This document shows positions 21,514 through 33,392 of a DNA stretch of 64,000 bases, piece by piece (position 1 is the stretch's first letter; the number at the start of each line of letters is the position of its first letter). The stretch spans positions 108,483,450 through 108,547,449 of the forward strand of contig OX352773.1 in NCBI GenBank assembly GCA_947095535.1. Reading direction: 5' to 3'. The notes under the pieces were generated by a model. That model worked only from the letters and a program-made list of their open reading frames with translations. It was not told the DNA's origin and did not search any database. Source of the stretch: Poecilobothrus nobilitatus. Taxonomy: Eukaryota > Arthropoda > Insecta > Diptera > Dolichopodidae. A program made the translations under genes and the position numbers.

Positions 21514-22050
21514 CAAATTTTCATAAGGAAAAAATATCCACGAAAATGTTAGAGCATAGGCAGAAGATACAAAAATGAAATGGGTGTGAAAGAGATAACC
21601 CTAAAAAAATATCCATGAAACATTTGAAAATATCCACGAAAATATGTTCTCTGAAGATATTTTGCTATAAATACCGTGGATATTTTTAAACACATGCAAA
21701 AATAGTATAACCTTACAAAAAAAATTTCGGTACCACGGCATTTAAATTTTGAGTGTCAAAAAAATAAACAAATGTTCAAAATAATTAGTGAGAAACTATA
21801 TTAAAATTAATATATTTTAGGTATAAAAATATTATTAATAAACTATATTATTTTTAACAACTTTATAAATAAAAAATTTTAAATTTTTATCTAAATATGA
21901 ATATAAACATTAATAAATTAGGTTATGTACATTTTTTACTGTCAAAGTGTTGCTGTAATATTTTGTAATAATAAAAAATTTTTCTCCCTCTTTCCCACTG
22001 TTAGTACACGATAAGATCCATGAAATTTCTTATGAAAACCAGCCTTTATA
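21514..22050 (-). mobile_element. Second MITE copy, inverted relative to 19,969-20,549
   Basis: It reads AAATATCCACGAAAATGTTA at its left side and ends AAAACCAGCCTTTATA, the reverse complement of the first copy. Its left terminus is degraded. Its right half is also present in the second unit of the tandem duplication, at 24,829-25,150. Confidence 0.78.
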
Positions 22051-22876
22051 CACACCATTTTCGGGTCAAGTTTCCTTGATGGTGTGAACTTTTGCAATTG
22101 CAACAAAACAATTCTGTAAATGAGATATGGGTTAGACAACTTGACATAATTTTCGGCTCAGACTACGAAAATTTCAAATCTGGTAACGCCAACAAAACTT
22201 TATTTATTGAGAATTATCCAAAATGTGATTTAACCAAAAAAAAAATGTCCGTATGTCAATTTTCTTGATTCAAACGATTTTGAATCTAGCATTTTCTTTG
22301 CGTCTAATTTTATAACCAGTCATAACAATTTTTCTGAGCTATTGTCAATTTTGTTTTGCGCTCAACAATTCCTATTCAAAATATTAAATATTATAATATT
22401 TCGAAACCATGGTCAACCAAAGAATTACGTAAGTTGGGAAATTAATGTAATTCTGCTTAGAAAAAGTACATATAATCTAATCCAAACTACCCCTACAATT
22501 TATTTCTTGATGCCTACAATAGATTTAAAAATCTATTTGATAATCTGAACAAAAGTTATACTGTCATCATGAAATTGCAATTTTATTTTAATCCGCGATG
22601 TTTTTATGATTTTCTTATTTCTAAACGAATTGATGGTTATCAACCACTCTTGAGTTACGAAGGAGGAACATCTGACAACTGACAGATTATATTAACTACT
22701 TTGCCACCTTCTTTTTAAAAACGTATCAAAAAGGCGAATTCATCCCGAATGAAGCATACCAAGTTCTCGAATCTTCCAGTTTTGACATTAAGGCTATCAT
22801 TTTAACGAAAGCCTCAACTCCTTTCTCTTGAAGAAGATTTTTCACATGGTTTGGATGGAATACCGCCAATCATTTT

Positions 22877-23757
22877 AAATTTCAAATCACAAAATCCAAA
22901 AAATAAAATCCAAATACCACAAAAACCAAACCCCACAAAATCCAAATACCACAAAATCCAAACACGACCAAATCCAAATCAAAATTTCCGGCTGTTTTTT
23001 ATAATTGCGTTTTTTCTACACTATTCCACATTGCATATTGAATTAATTAAATAAATAAAATTAAATGATATTTATTTTACATATTATATATTACAATAAC
23101 AAGATATTTAAAATAGTGGAGATTGCCGTCTCCAAATCTCGCCAAAAACATTATTAAACCCTGATTTTGAAACCAACTATCTCTGCTAATTAAGAATCTC
23201 ACATATATATGTATATATAAAAATATTTTGGAAAAAGCATATAACTCTGATTTTGAATTTAACTTTAAAATCCCTCCTAATACAGAATCTTGCATGCACA
23301 TATATATGTATATAAATATTCTAGAAAAAGCGTATAACCCTGATTTTGAATCCGACTCTAAAATCCCTCCTAACTCAGAATCTCACATATACATACATAT
23401 ATAAAAATATTCTGGAAGAGCGTATAACCCTGATTTTGAATCCAACTCTAAAATCCCTCCTAACTCAGAATCTCATATACACATACATATATATAATCAT
23501 TCTGGGAAACGCGTATAACCCTGATTTTGAATCCAACTATAAAACCCCTCCTAATTCAGAATTTCACATACACATATATGTATATAAATATTCTGAGAAA
23601 GGCGTATAACCCTTTCGCCCCCAAAAGCTAGTCTCATATTTGGATCTATGTGAGTTAAGATTTTGTCATGTTTGGATTATGTGGTTTATAGATTTTATGA
23701 ATTTTTGAAAATAAAAAGTATTTGGATTTTGTGGCTTTTAAATTTTGTAGGAAACCC
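22877..23757. repeat. Foldback-like insertion with CCACAAAATCCAAA ends (unit A)
   Basis: The left flank has repeated CACAAAATCCAAATACC motifs (22,887-22,980). The right flank has their inverse, GTATTTGGATTTTGTGG (from 23,719), with other GGATTATGTGG variants. Between them lie AT-rich DNA and a 90-bp satellite (23,152-23,612). It interrupts LINE RT sequence, with GLDGIPP on one side and the rest of the RT on the other. There is no coding frame. Confidence 0.7.
23152..23612. repeat. Five ~90-bp tandem repeats (unit A)
   Basis: Each unit has the order ATAACCCTGATTTTGAATCC, CCCTCCTAACTCAGAATCT, a CATATATGTATATAAA-like AT tract and TTCTGGAAAAAGCGT. Five copies vary slightly, and the first is the most diverged. 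A partial unit reappears at the duplication junction (24,797-24,829). Confidence 0.92.
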
Positions 23758-25249
23758 TAAAATACTTTGTCAAAAAGTTCGTAGGCCCTCTTTGCAAACC
23801 ATTTAATTGGGCAATACAAATTGGCCTTTTCCCAGAAATCTGTAAACGCTCTTTCATAAATCCAATTTGAAAGGTGTTAATGGGAAAGCGGAGGGAACGG
23901 TATAATTAACGTAAATAATTGTAGACCTATTGCTAACTGTCAACCATTGCAAAATTCTTTAAAAATTATTTATGAAATACTTTGTTTTCTATCAATAGAA
24001 CAACATGGTTTTCAAAGGGCAAAATCGACGGTAACTTATCTTACCGAATTCGTCTCTGATATTATTAATACAATGGAATACAAAAAAAAGGTGATGTTGT
24101 ATTTACTGAAATCAGCAAGACATTTTATTTAACACCTTTTAAAATAATCTTTGAAATGATAAGGCAACAGGATTTTCAAAACATAGTCTTAATTAGCTAT
24201 TATCTTAGCTGTCATCTAGGTTATATCAAGTCTTTTTTAGGTCAACTATTTCTACATCCTTTGAACTATAACTATATTTCTCGATCTACAGTACTCTACT
24301 CTTCGTTGTTTTGCTGATGATACTAAAATGAGCAAAACAATCACATCCGTTCGGGACTGTTACTTATTGTAACATGACCTGAATCAATTTAATTAAATGT
24401 TAGGAGGTGTTAAATTATGAGCTTTTCAAAGTTTTGTACTAACTCAACCATCAGATATGAGTATTCTATTAACGATCAAGACTATACAGGGGTTGATTGC
24501 GCTACTGATTTGGGTTTGGTATTAGATATCAGGTTGGATTTCAAAAGCCATTATAGACACATAGTTAACAGGGCTAACTCTACCCTAGGTTTCATTATGC
24601 GTTCAAACGAGTTTTATAAGTCCTATATCACAAAGTATCTTTTCATTTCCTACGTTAGACCAATTCTTGAATATTCAAGTAAAGTTTGGTCTCCGTACCG
24701 TGTTATAGATACTTGAATCAGTCCAAAAAAAAATGTGCGCCATTTACCATGGACTCTGCTGATAGTCCTGGAATATTTTCATAATATTTTCATATGTATA
24801 TAAATATTCTAGAAAAAGGGTATAACCCTGCATTTAAGTCTTGAAGTGTCAAAAAAATAAACAAATGTTCAAAAAAAGTTTTTTGTCGCTTAGTGAGAAA
24901 CTATATTAAAATGACTATATTTTAGGTATAAAAAATTATTAATAAACTATATTATTTTTAACAACTTTAAAAAAAAAAATTTTAAATTTTTAGCTAAATA
25001 TGAATATAAACATTAATAAATTAGGTTATGAACATTTTTTACTGTCAAAGTGTTGCTGTAATATTTTGTAATAATAAAAATTTTTTCTCCCTCTTTCCCA
25101 CTGTTAGTACACGATAAGATCCATGAAATTTCTTATGAAAACCAGCCTTTATACACACCATTTTCGGGTCAAGTTTCCTTGATGGTGTGAACTTTGCAAT
25201 TGCAACAAAACAATTCTGTAAATGAGATATTGGTTAGACAACTTGACAT

Positions 25250-27870
25250 AATTTTCGGCTCAGACTACGAAAATTTCAAATCTGGTAACGCCAACAAAAC
25301 TTTATTTATTGAGAATTATCCAAAATGTGATTTAACCAAAAAAAAAATGTCCGTATGTCAATTTTCTTGATTCAAACGATTTTGAATCTAGCATTTTCTT
25401 TACGTCTAATTTTATAACCTGTCTTAACAATTTTTCTGAGCTATTGTCAACTTTGTTTTGCGCTCAACAATTCCTATTCAAAATATTAAATATAATATTT
25501 CGAAACCATGGTCAACCAAAGAATTACGTAAGTTGGGAAATTAATGTAATTCTGCTTAGAAAAAGTACATATAATCTAATCCAAACTACCTCTACAATTT
25601 ATTTCTTGATGCCTACAATAGATTTAAAAATCTATTTGATAATCTGAACAAAAGTTATACTGTCATCATGAAATTGCAATTTTATTTTAATCCGCGATGT
25701 TTTTATGATTTTCTTATTTCTAAACGAATTGATGGTTATCAACAAACTCTTGAGTTACGAAGGAGGAACATCTGACAACTGACAGATTATATTAACTACT
25801 TTGCCACCTTCTTTTTAAAAACCTATCAAAAAGGCGAATTCATCCCGAATGAAGCATACCAAGTTCTCGAATCTTCCAGTTTTGACATTAAGGCTATCAT
25901 TTTAACGAAAGCCTCAACTCCTTTCTCTTGAAGAAGATTTTTCACATGGTTTGGATGGAATACCGCCAATCATTTTAAATTTCAAATCCCAAAATCCAAA
26001 AAATAAAATCCAAATACCACAAAAACCAAACCCCACAAAATCCAAATACCACAAAATCCAAACACGACAAAATCCAAATCAAAATTTCCGGCTGTTTTTT
26101 ATAATTGCGTTTTTTCTACACTATTCCACATTGCATATTGAATTAATTAAATAAATAAAATTAAATGATATTTATTTTACATATTATATATTACAATAAC
26201 AAGATATTTAAAATAGTGGAGATTGCCGTCTCCAAATCTCGCCAAAAACATTATTAAACCCTGATTTTGAAACCAACTATCTCTGCTAATTAAGAATCTC
26301 ACATATATATGTATATATAAAAATATTTTGGAAAAAGCATATAACTCTGATTTTGAATTTAACTTTAAAATCCCTCCTAATACAGAATCTTACATGCACA
26401 TATATATGTATATAAATATTCTAGAAAAAGCGTATAACCCTGATTTTGAATCCGACTCTAAAATGCCTCCTAACTCAGAATCTCACATATACATACATAT
26501 ATAAAAATATTCTGGAAAGAGCGTATAACCCTGATTTTGAATCCAACTCTAAAATCCCTCCTAACTCAGAATCTCATATACACATACATATATATAATCA
26601 TTCTGGGAAACGCGTATAACCCTAATTTTGAATCCAACTATAAAACCCCTCTTAATTCAGAATTTCACATACACATATATGTATATAAATATTCTGAGAA
26701 AGGCGTATAACCTTTTCGCCCCCAAAAGCTAGTCTCATATTTGGATCTATGTGAGTTAAGATTTTGTCATGTTTGGATTATGTGGTTTATGGATTTTATG
26801 AATTTTTGAAAATAAAAAGTATTTGGATTTTGTGGCTTTTAAATTTTGTAGGAAACCCTAAAATACTTTGTCAAAAAGTTCGTAGGCCCTCTTTGCAAAC
26901 CATTTAATTGGGCAATACAAATTGGCCTTTTCCCAGAAATCTGTAAACGCTCTTTCATAAATCCAATTCGAAAGGCGCTAATGGGAAAGCGGAGGGAACG
27001 GTATAATTGACGTAAATAATTATAGACCTATTGCTAAATGTCAACCATTGCAAAATTCTTTAAAAATTATTTATGAAATACTTTGTTTTCTATCAATAGA
27101 ACAACATGGTTTTCAAAGGGCAAAATCGACGGTAACTTATGTTACCGGATTCGCTTCTGATATTATTAATACAATGGAATACAAAAAATAGGTGATGTTG
27201 TATTTACTGAAATCAGCAAGACATTTTATTTAACACCTTTTAAAATAATCTTTGAAAACCATAAGGCAACAGGATTTTCAAAACATAGTCTTAATTAGCT
27301 ATTATCTTAGATGTCATCTAGGTTATATCAAGTCTTTTTTAGGTCAACTATTTCTACATCCTTTGAACTATAACATTTCTCGATCTACAGTACTCTACTC
27401 TTCGTTGTTTTGCTGATGATACTAAAATGAGCAAAACAATCACATCCGTTCGGGACTGTTACTTATTGTAACATGATCTGAATCAATTCAATTAAATGTT
27501 AGGAGGTGTTAAATTATGAGCTTTTCAAAGTTTTGTACTAACTCAACCATCAGATATGAGTATTCTATTAACGATCAAGACTATACAGGGGTTGATTGCG
27601 CTACTGATTTGGGTTTGGTATTAGATATCAGGTTGGATTTCAAAAGCCATTATAGACACATAGTTAACAGGGCTAATTCTACTCTAGGTTTCATTATGCG
27701 TTCAAACGAGTTTTATAAGTCCTATATCACAAAGTATCTTTTCATTTCCTACGTTAGACCAATTCTTGAATATTCAAGTAAAGTTTGGTCTCCGTACCGT
27801 GTTATAGATACTTGAATCAGTCCAAAAAAAAAATGTACGCCATTTACCATGGACTCTGCTGATAGTCCTG
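25250..27870 (+). pseudogene. Heavily degraded LINE ORF2 (unit B)
   Basis: The same blocks as at 22,150-24,770 occur in the same order and with the same lesions, for example GLDGIPP at 25,950, FADDTKM near 27,410 and a C-terminal frame at 27,516-27,815. Shared lesions show that the LINE was already dead when the segment was duplicated. Confidence 0.8.
25977..26859. repeat. Foldback-like insertion with 90-bp satellite (unit B)
   Basis: Counterpart of 22,877-23,757. The five-unit satellite lies at 26,256-26,713, and the flanking inverted CCACAAAATCCAAA motifs are kept. Confidence 0.85.
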
Positions 27871-28195
27871 GAATATTTTCATATAGATCATAAGCCACTT
27901 CATAATTAAATATTTTTTTAAACAAAATTCTGCATACGCTTAATGTAAGCGCTGTACAAACATTAATTTAACTGAAATTTGTAAAATATCTTTAATAATT
28001 TGAAAGGGTTGCAATTAGTTGAACGAACTCAATAATTGATTTATCTATAGTTAGTCTTAGTTTTTATATTAAAGTAAAATAATAAAAATTTAATTTATTG
28101 TAATCGATTTTTATTATCTCTGAAATATATATAAATATAATGCATACCCATACAAATATACAATATTATTGATGCATATTAGCACTCGGCAGTGG

Positions 28196-28330
28196 GATGC
28201 GAATGGGATGTGCATTTATTAAGTTTGTGTATCAGTGTTGGTTGAGTTCAGTGGTTGTGTAAAGTGTGGGTATATGTATAACATGTATCCAGTTGTTACG
28301 TATACCTCGGTTTGCGGCATATAGATTGAA
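28196..28330 (+). promoter_or_regulatory. Possible promoter/5' UTR of the FAM120A orthologue
   Basis: A locally GC-richer stretch in very AT-rich surroundings. It contains two arthropod initiator-like motifs, ATCAGTG (28,230) and TTCAGTG (28,248), about 0.65 kb upstream of the start codon. A transcript start here would need an intron or a long leader. No TATA box stands out among the many AT runs. Confidence 0.3.
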
Positions 28331-28881
28331 AAACATTAAAATTTATTTTTAAACATCGCTTAATTCAGTTAAATTTAATTATAATAAAGAATAATAAATT
28401 TTTAAATTATAATACACAGTTTAATTAAAATCTTTATTGAACAAAAAATAAAAGTAGTTAAAAAATTTATAGACTGAATTGTATGTTGGCAGAATTGATA
28501 TAAAAATTTCGTTTATTCGAAATTAGTTTAAGATTATACTAAATAAAAAAAATTAAACTTTCAACTTGCGCATAAATTAAATTGTCTTCTAAGAAAAATA
28601 TAAATGCATTGATTAATGACCGCCATGCCGGTAGTCCTATATTCATTGCGAGATTGAGTGAAACGGATATATAGCATTTTCTAATGAAATAGTTAATTTT
28701 AACGAAATTGTCTTATCATTTCCTTAGAAAAAAAAATTGAAAAATCAAATAATTATTACAAAAAAAAACTTTTTTACCAAAAATTATTTTTTGCTTTATG
28801 AGTAAAAATATTTAACAATTGATTTTGTAGAATAAAAAGTTTCGTTAATATTAATATTTTGGTATTTGAAATATTGATAAA

Positions 28882-31800
28882 ATGATTGATCCTGTTGATC
28901 TGCAGACATTTATAAATAAAATTGAAGGTGGGTCTCTTCCAGTTGATTTATTAAAAATTGGACAGAAACATCACTTAGAAAATATTTGTAAGTTAATTAA
29001 ATTTAATAAAATCAATTAATTTTTTAACCTTTATTATTCGCATATGCAATTTTTTAAGAAAAAATTTAGATTTTGCAACAATAAAATTGAATTCAATATT
29101 TTTTGACCAATTATTTAATTTTTTGTTATAGCTACAGGTAAAAACTCCAAACACAATATGAATTTTAAAGTTGCGTTGGATATGGAAGATTGCCTTGATA
29201 GGTTTTATGGTGGTTATTATTCTGGTAAGTGTTTTTTTCATAACTTTCCATAAAATTGATTTATTTTTTCATTCTTTACTTGTAGATTGGGCTTGTGGTG
29301 GACAATGGAATAGAGCATATCAATTTGTTCAGTTATTAGGAACAGCATTTAAAAATGCTCATATTGAAATTGTAGCATTTTTTGATGGTACTTTAAAGAA
29401 AAATAAGAAACTTACAATGGAAAGACATGATTTTCGTCAAAAAACTAGCTCCGTTTTAAAACATATTCGTATGATTGGTACGCCACCACCAAAAATATGG
29501 TGGTTACCACCTTCTGGTATAAGAACAACATTACGAAATTCTTTGCGTAGTGTTAATATTCAAGTCGTAAGTAAAATTCTAATATTACATCAATTTTATT
29601 AATTTGATAATTAATATTACGTTAATTAATTTTTGTTCTAGGTACAAACTGTTTATGATCATCATATGGAAATTATTGAATATTTTTATGAGCATAGGTT
29701 CGATGCTATTCTTGGCTTACATCCATATTTTATAATTTCTAATCCATCTCATTATTTTGGTTCACATGACTTACGATTGTCTTACAAAGGAGCACTAGAA
29801 ACTAAAGAATATGTAGTTTCTAAATTATTATCTTCACTTAAATTAACTGCAGATCATTTGCCATTCGTTGCTGTGCTTTTAGGCGGTTATGTTTTAATTG
29901 ATGAATTAAAACTAAGTTCAATTTATAAAATATTAAAAATTGATAATAATTTGGATTTTGAAGCACGTATTCGTAAAATAGCTGAAATTGTTCGTAATTC
30001 TCCTACAACAGATATTGCCGAATTTATAAAACACTTGGAATTGCCTGAATTTGAAAAGGAAATAAAAGAATCTGTTGAATATTTTCAGCGACGAGGAAAA
30101 TTTTCAGTCAAAAAACTTTCTCAACAAAAAAATAAAAGGTATGGTGTTACAAATGAGATTTCTCGAAACATAACAAATAATGAGTCTACACCATTTGCTT
30201 CTGAGACAAATGACAACGATGAAATTGCTAAAAAAATTCTAAGTGAGGTTAGTAGTTTGGTAGATGATGAAGGCACTATTCCAATTGAAAGTGCATCGGA
30301 AAGTAGTGAAAAGACTAAAAATAATGAAAAAGAACAAGCAAAACCGTTGCAAATTGTACAACCGTTAAATTACACTTTACCCGGTGAAGTATTAAAAACA
30401 TCATTGAATAGACATCAACGTGGAATTATGGATCCCCGAATATATCAACTTTTGACTAAAAGAGAAATAATTTTACCTCAAATTTTAGAAGATGAGCAGT
30501 ATCGAGAAATTCCATCCGTTCATATTTTCTATCGTCCAGCAAGGCAGATGATTTATGCAATTTTATTTAATTTGTATCACCAAAAATATTTATGTTCAAA
30601 ACGAAATAGTTGCAATGATAAAAAGGATAAAAAATTCAAAGATTTCCCAATCGTTGTTCACAAACCACCAGAAATACATATTGCCGAATGGATATGGACT
30701 CCTCAAAATGAATATAAGGCCCCAGAAATGATAATTGCGAATCAGTTACCATGGGCAGTACCGACCATTCAAAGACTATGGTTTGGTATGACGTTCGAGG
30801 ATAAACAACGTCGTCTTAAAGCTTTTTTGACAATTATGAGATCTGATTCGGCGTTAATGTTAAATAGGGGTTATGTTCCCCAACATATGCTTGTCATGGC
30901 TTGTGTTCTTAGATATATTATTACAAGTCCCGATCGTAACATTTTAACACGGCAGGAGTTAGATGCATTTTTGGCTGCAGCATTCTCACCACAACTATCG
31001 ATGGTTGAATACACGCAGGAATTGATTGTAGGTAAAATTAATTTAAGATAAATTTTTTGCATATTGGATTCTTATTTCAGTTACCTGGAGTACATTTACG
31101 TGGTGTTTTCTTAGCTACTCTTTTTATGCAAGGAGTAGAAACAGCTTCACTTGCAAATGACGCTTGTGGTGTACCTTTGCCTTGGACTATGACAAATCCT
31201 TGGTTATTCTTTGATGGGAAATTATTTCATTTGAAACTTAAAATGTCTACCTATGTTTCAACTTTAAGAGAACTTTGTGATGACCATATTGAAATTGTTT
31301 TAAAAATTGAAAGATTTCGTAAAGCTATTTTGGAAGATGTGGAACATTTTTTATTACCTGCAGCACATTTAGGTAACTATATTTGGGTACCTCAATTAAT
31401 GTTTATTTATTTTAAAAACAGTTTAACAGTGTGTTACTAATTATGTTGATCAACATTTGTAATTAACTACATTATAAACACTTTCGTTTTAGAAGTTTTC
31501 ATTATTTAATAAAATGTTTTCCTTTAAGATCCAATGTATCGTCCAGGATTTTTACCTCAACCCACTTTAACATTGCCACCTTTTAGTAAAGGGCCAGGTT
31601 CCGCTGCGGCTAATGCTCTTCATCCGTTAGCAGCTGCAAATACTAATGGAGCTTTGTTTTATAATCCGCAAACATACTTTTCTTTATCACAAGCTTTGCT
31701 TGGTCGCGAATCGCTTACAGGACTCAATCCAATTACCACAAATTCCGCTCGAAATAATCGTAATGGACAACGGAACGGAAATAATAGAAAAGGGTATCAA

Positions 31801-32903
31801 TTAAAAGTGGGTGGTAAGTTTGAATATGCTAATTAATTTTGGTTATAAAAAATAAAAGTTATGTTTGTTTTATTGTATTTATATGGTATGTTGCAATTAG
31901 TAAAATATTTTAATTGCAAATAACTTTATTAGCTTTTGTTTTGTTTTACAAAATTTGCAAATTCTAGGTGTAGTTACAGGTTCATGGGCAGTAAGTGGAC
32001 AGGCAAGTAGAGCAACAACGACATCAATATTCGGTCCACCTGGGAATCGTCTGAATAATCGTTTGACACCGGGACAACTAACACGTTTGGCAGTTACCCG
32101 TGGTAATAATGCTGTTGGAAAGAACATTCGATTGCCACGTAACGCAATTAAAAATAATCTTACTGGCCGTAATATGACACGAACATTTGGTAATAAAATG
32201 AATCAGACTGCAAAACGAAATCGTAAAAGAAAGGACAATAAAAAAAAGCCAGTTGATAAAAATGGAGTGGAAAAACAAAATGATGAAAAGGAGGGTAAAA
32301 GAAATACTAATGTTAAGCAATCTGATTCTCCAATTACATCTGCAGAAGCATCAACACTTATTTCTTCAAATGACGAAAACAAATCTAACAATTCTACGAC
32401 TGAAAAATTTGAACTGAAGACTGAAATAGCAAAAATTACAGAAACTGTAAAGGATTTATCTTTAGATAATAATTGCGCAGTGGAATTGCAAAATGGGTAA
32501 ATTTAGTTACAAATAGTTGTTACAATATTGATTTTTTTTTTCTAGTACAATTGTTTTGGCTTCTGATTTAGTAAATTCAATGTGCGATGAAATTCTAAAA
32601 GATGATGATAATGATGCAAGTGAAACAAAAGCAAAAATAGCTGCAACTCCAACAAAAATTTTAACAAAATCCGAAAGTATTAAACCATCCATATCTGATA
32701 ATGGTGGATCAGGTGATGCTAGTAATAATACGATTAATGATATAAATGATGATACCGTTAATAACGGTAATAACGGAAATAGGAGATTAACCAGAAGTCA
32801 AACAAGTTTCAAAAAATCTGTTAAGGCTAAAAAAAATGGTACTTCAGCTAATTCAACGAACGTTGAAGAAATAGGAGCTGGTGATGTACCTGTTAAGGTT
32901 TAA
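28882..32903 (+). CDS. FAM120A: FAM120A orthologue (constitutive coactivator of PPAR-gamma-like protein 1), 8 coding exons
   Basis: Coding exons are 28,882-28,987; 29,132-29,224; 29,286-29,566; 29,642-31,027; 31,081-31,372; 31,529-31,813; 31,968-32,496; 32,546-32,903. They give about 1109 residues, close to the vertebrate protein. All introns (49-156 bp) have GT...AG ends and the phases agree throughout. The start is supported by an in-frame stop at 28,867-28,869. Residues 1-160 form the XPG/FEN1-like N-terminal region: ALDMEDCLDRFYGGYYSDW, then AFFDGTL and GTPPPKIWWLPPSG. Residues about 430-720 hold the conserved central block: GIMDPRIYQLLTKREI, FYRPARQMIYAILFNL, RLWFGMTFEDKQRRLKAF, LRYIITS, SLANDACGVPLPW and WLFFDGKLF. 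The last ~290 residues are basic and Asn/Ser-rich with KRNRKRKDNKKK near 900, a likely nuclear-localisation or RNA-binding segment. In mammals the family binds RNA and Src-family kinases. The acidic residues of active nucleases are mostly not kept, so a scaffold role is likely. It is the only apparently intact host gene here. Confidence 0.95.
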
Positions 32904-33368
32904 GTTGACTTAAAATTACATTAAAAATAGAAACTCAGTTATGAAGTCAAAGTTGTATTCATACATAACTAAATTGAATTCAAAACAAAAATGCAGTTTA
33001 ATTAACTTAGCGTTGCTTCGGATTTTGTTTTATTTATTTTAAATTTTGAAAAATTTTTTGCTCATGCAATTTAAATAATATTTTAACAATCCAATTTGTA
33101 AAATATATATGAAGATTCCAGACTGGACTATTTCTTTTGGTAAATTTTAAGTTTTATTACGCTAGTATAATCATGAATGCAATACATAAAAATTATTTTA
33201 ATTTTAGTTTTTTTTTTTATAATCCTTTGAAAAATTATTTTCTATGGAAAAATCTTTGTCTAATGCAAAAAACAAAAACTATTGTGTAATGTGTGCGTAA
33301 TTACTTCATATGTACTCAAAGTGGATTTTTTAATAGTTTTTAATCTAAAAGCTCTAAATTTTATCTTT

Positions 33369-33392
33369 AATAAATATAAATGATTAAATAAA
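33369..33392 (+). terminator. Candidate polyadenylation signals of the FAM120A orthologue
   Basis: Two AATAAA hexamers occur here, about 0.47 kb after the stop codon and followed by an A-rich run. The region is so AT-rich that AATAAA also appears by chance, so the true site cannot be fixed. Confidence 0.35.

Larger units (their letters stand above)
22150..24770 (+). pseudogene. Heavily degraded LINE ORF2 (unit A)
   Basis: Broken frames follow the order linker (KPWSTKELRKL near 22,403; FNPRCFYDFLISKR near 22,600), GLDGIPP at 22,850 (RT start), EQHGFQRAKSTVTYLTEF near 24,000, FADDTKM near 24,310 (catalytic box) and LGFIMRSNEF with YVRPILEYSSKVW near 24,600 (C-terminal region). An 0.88-kb insertion separates GLDGIPP from the next block. 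Stops and frameshifts are frequent, so it has been dead for a long time. Confidence 0.8.
21738..24774. repeat. Unit A of a ~3.1-kb tandem duplication
   Basis: This stretch and 24,829-27,872 align end to end in the same orientation with an offset of 3099-3102 bp and few differences. The 99-codon frame at 24,417-24,716 gives exactly the same peptide as 27,516-27,815. The unit starts inside a MITE and ends in the C-terminal part of a dead LINE, so it does not follow element boundaries. It is therefore a segmental duplication, not two transposition events. Confidence 0.95.
24829..27872. repeat. Unit B of the ~3.1-kb tandem duplication
   Basis: A direct copy of 21,738-24,774. Differences are scattered substitutions and small indels; for example a TAG in the A run at 27,187, and about 20 extra bases near 24,880. 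It includes the same MITE half, LINE remnant, foldback-like insertion and satellite. Confidence 0.95.

Noticed and set aside
23152..23612. CRISPR-like array
   Set aside because: The ~90-bp units are contiguous tandem repeats without unique spacers, in a eukaryotic transposon context with no cas genes.
29171..29602. A 143-codon single-exon frame starting MRWIWKIALIG
   Set aside because: The first part is intron 2 read through and exon 2 in the wrong frame. Spliced exon 3 with correct phases gives the conserved FAM120A sequence.
31897..32391. Frames on the - strand over FAM120A exon 7
   Set aside because: They are shadows of the coding strand with low-complexity composition.
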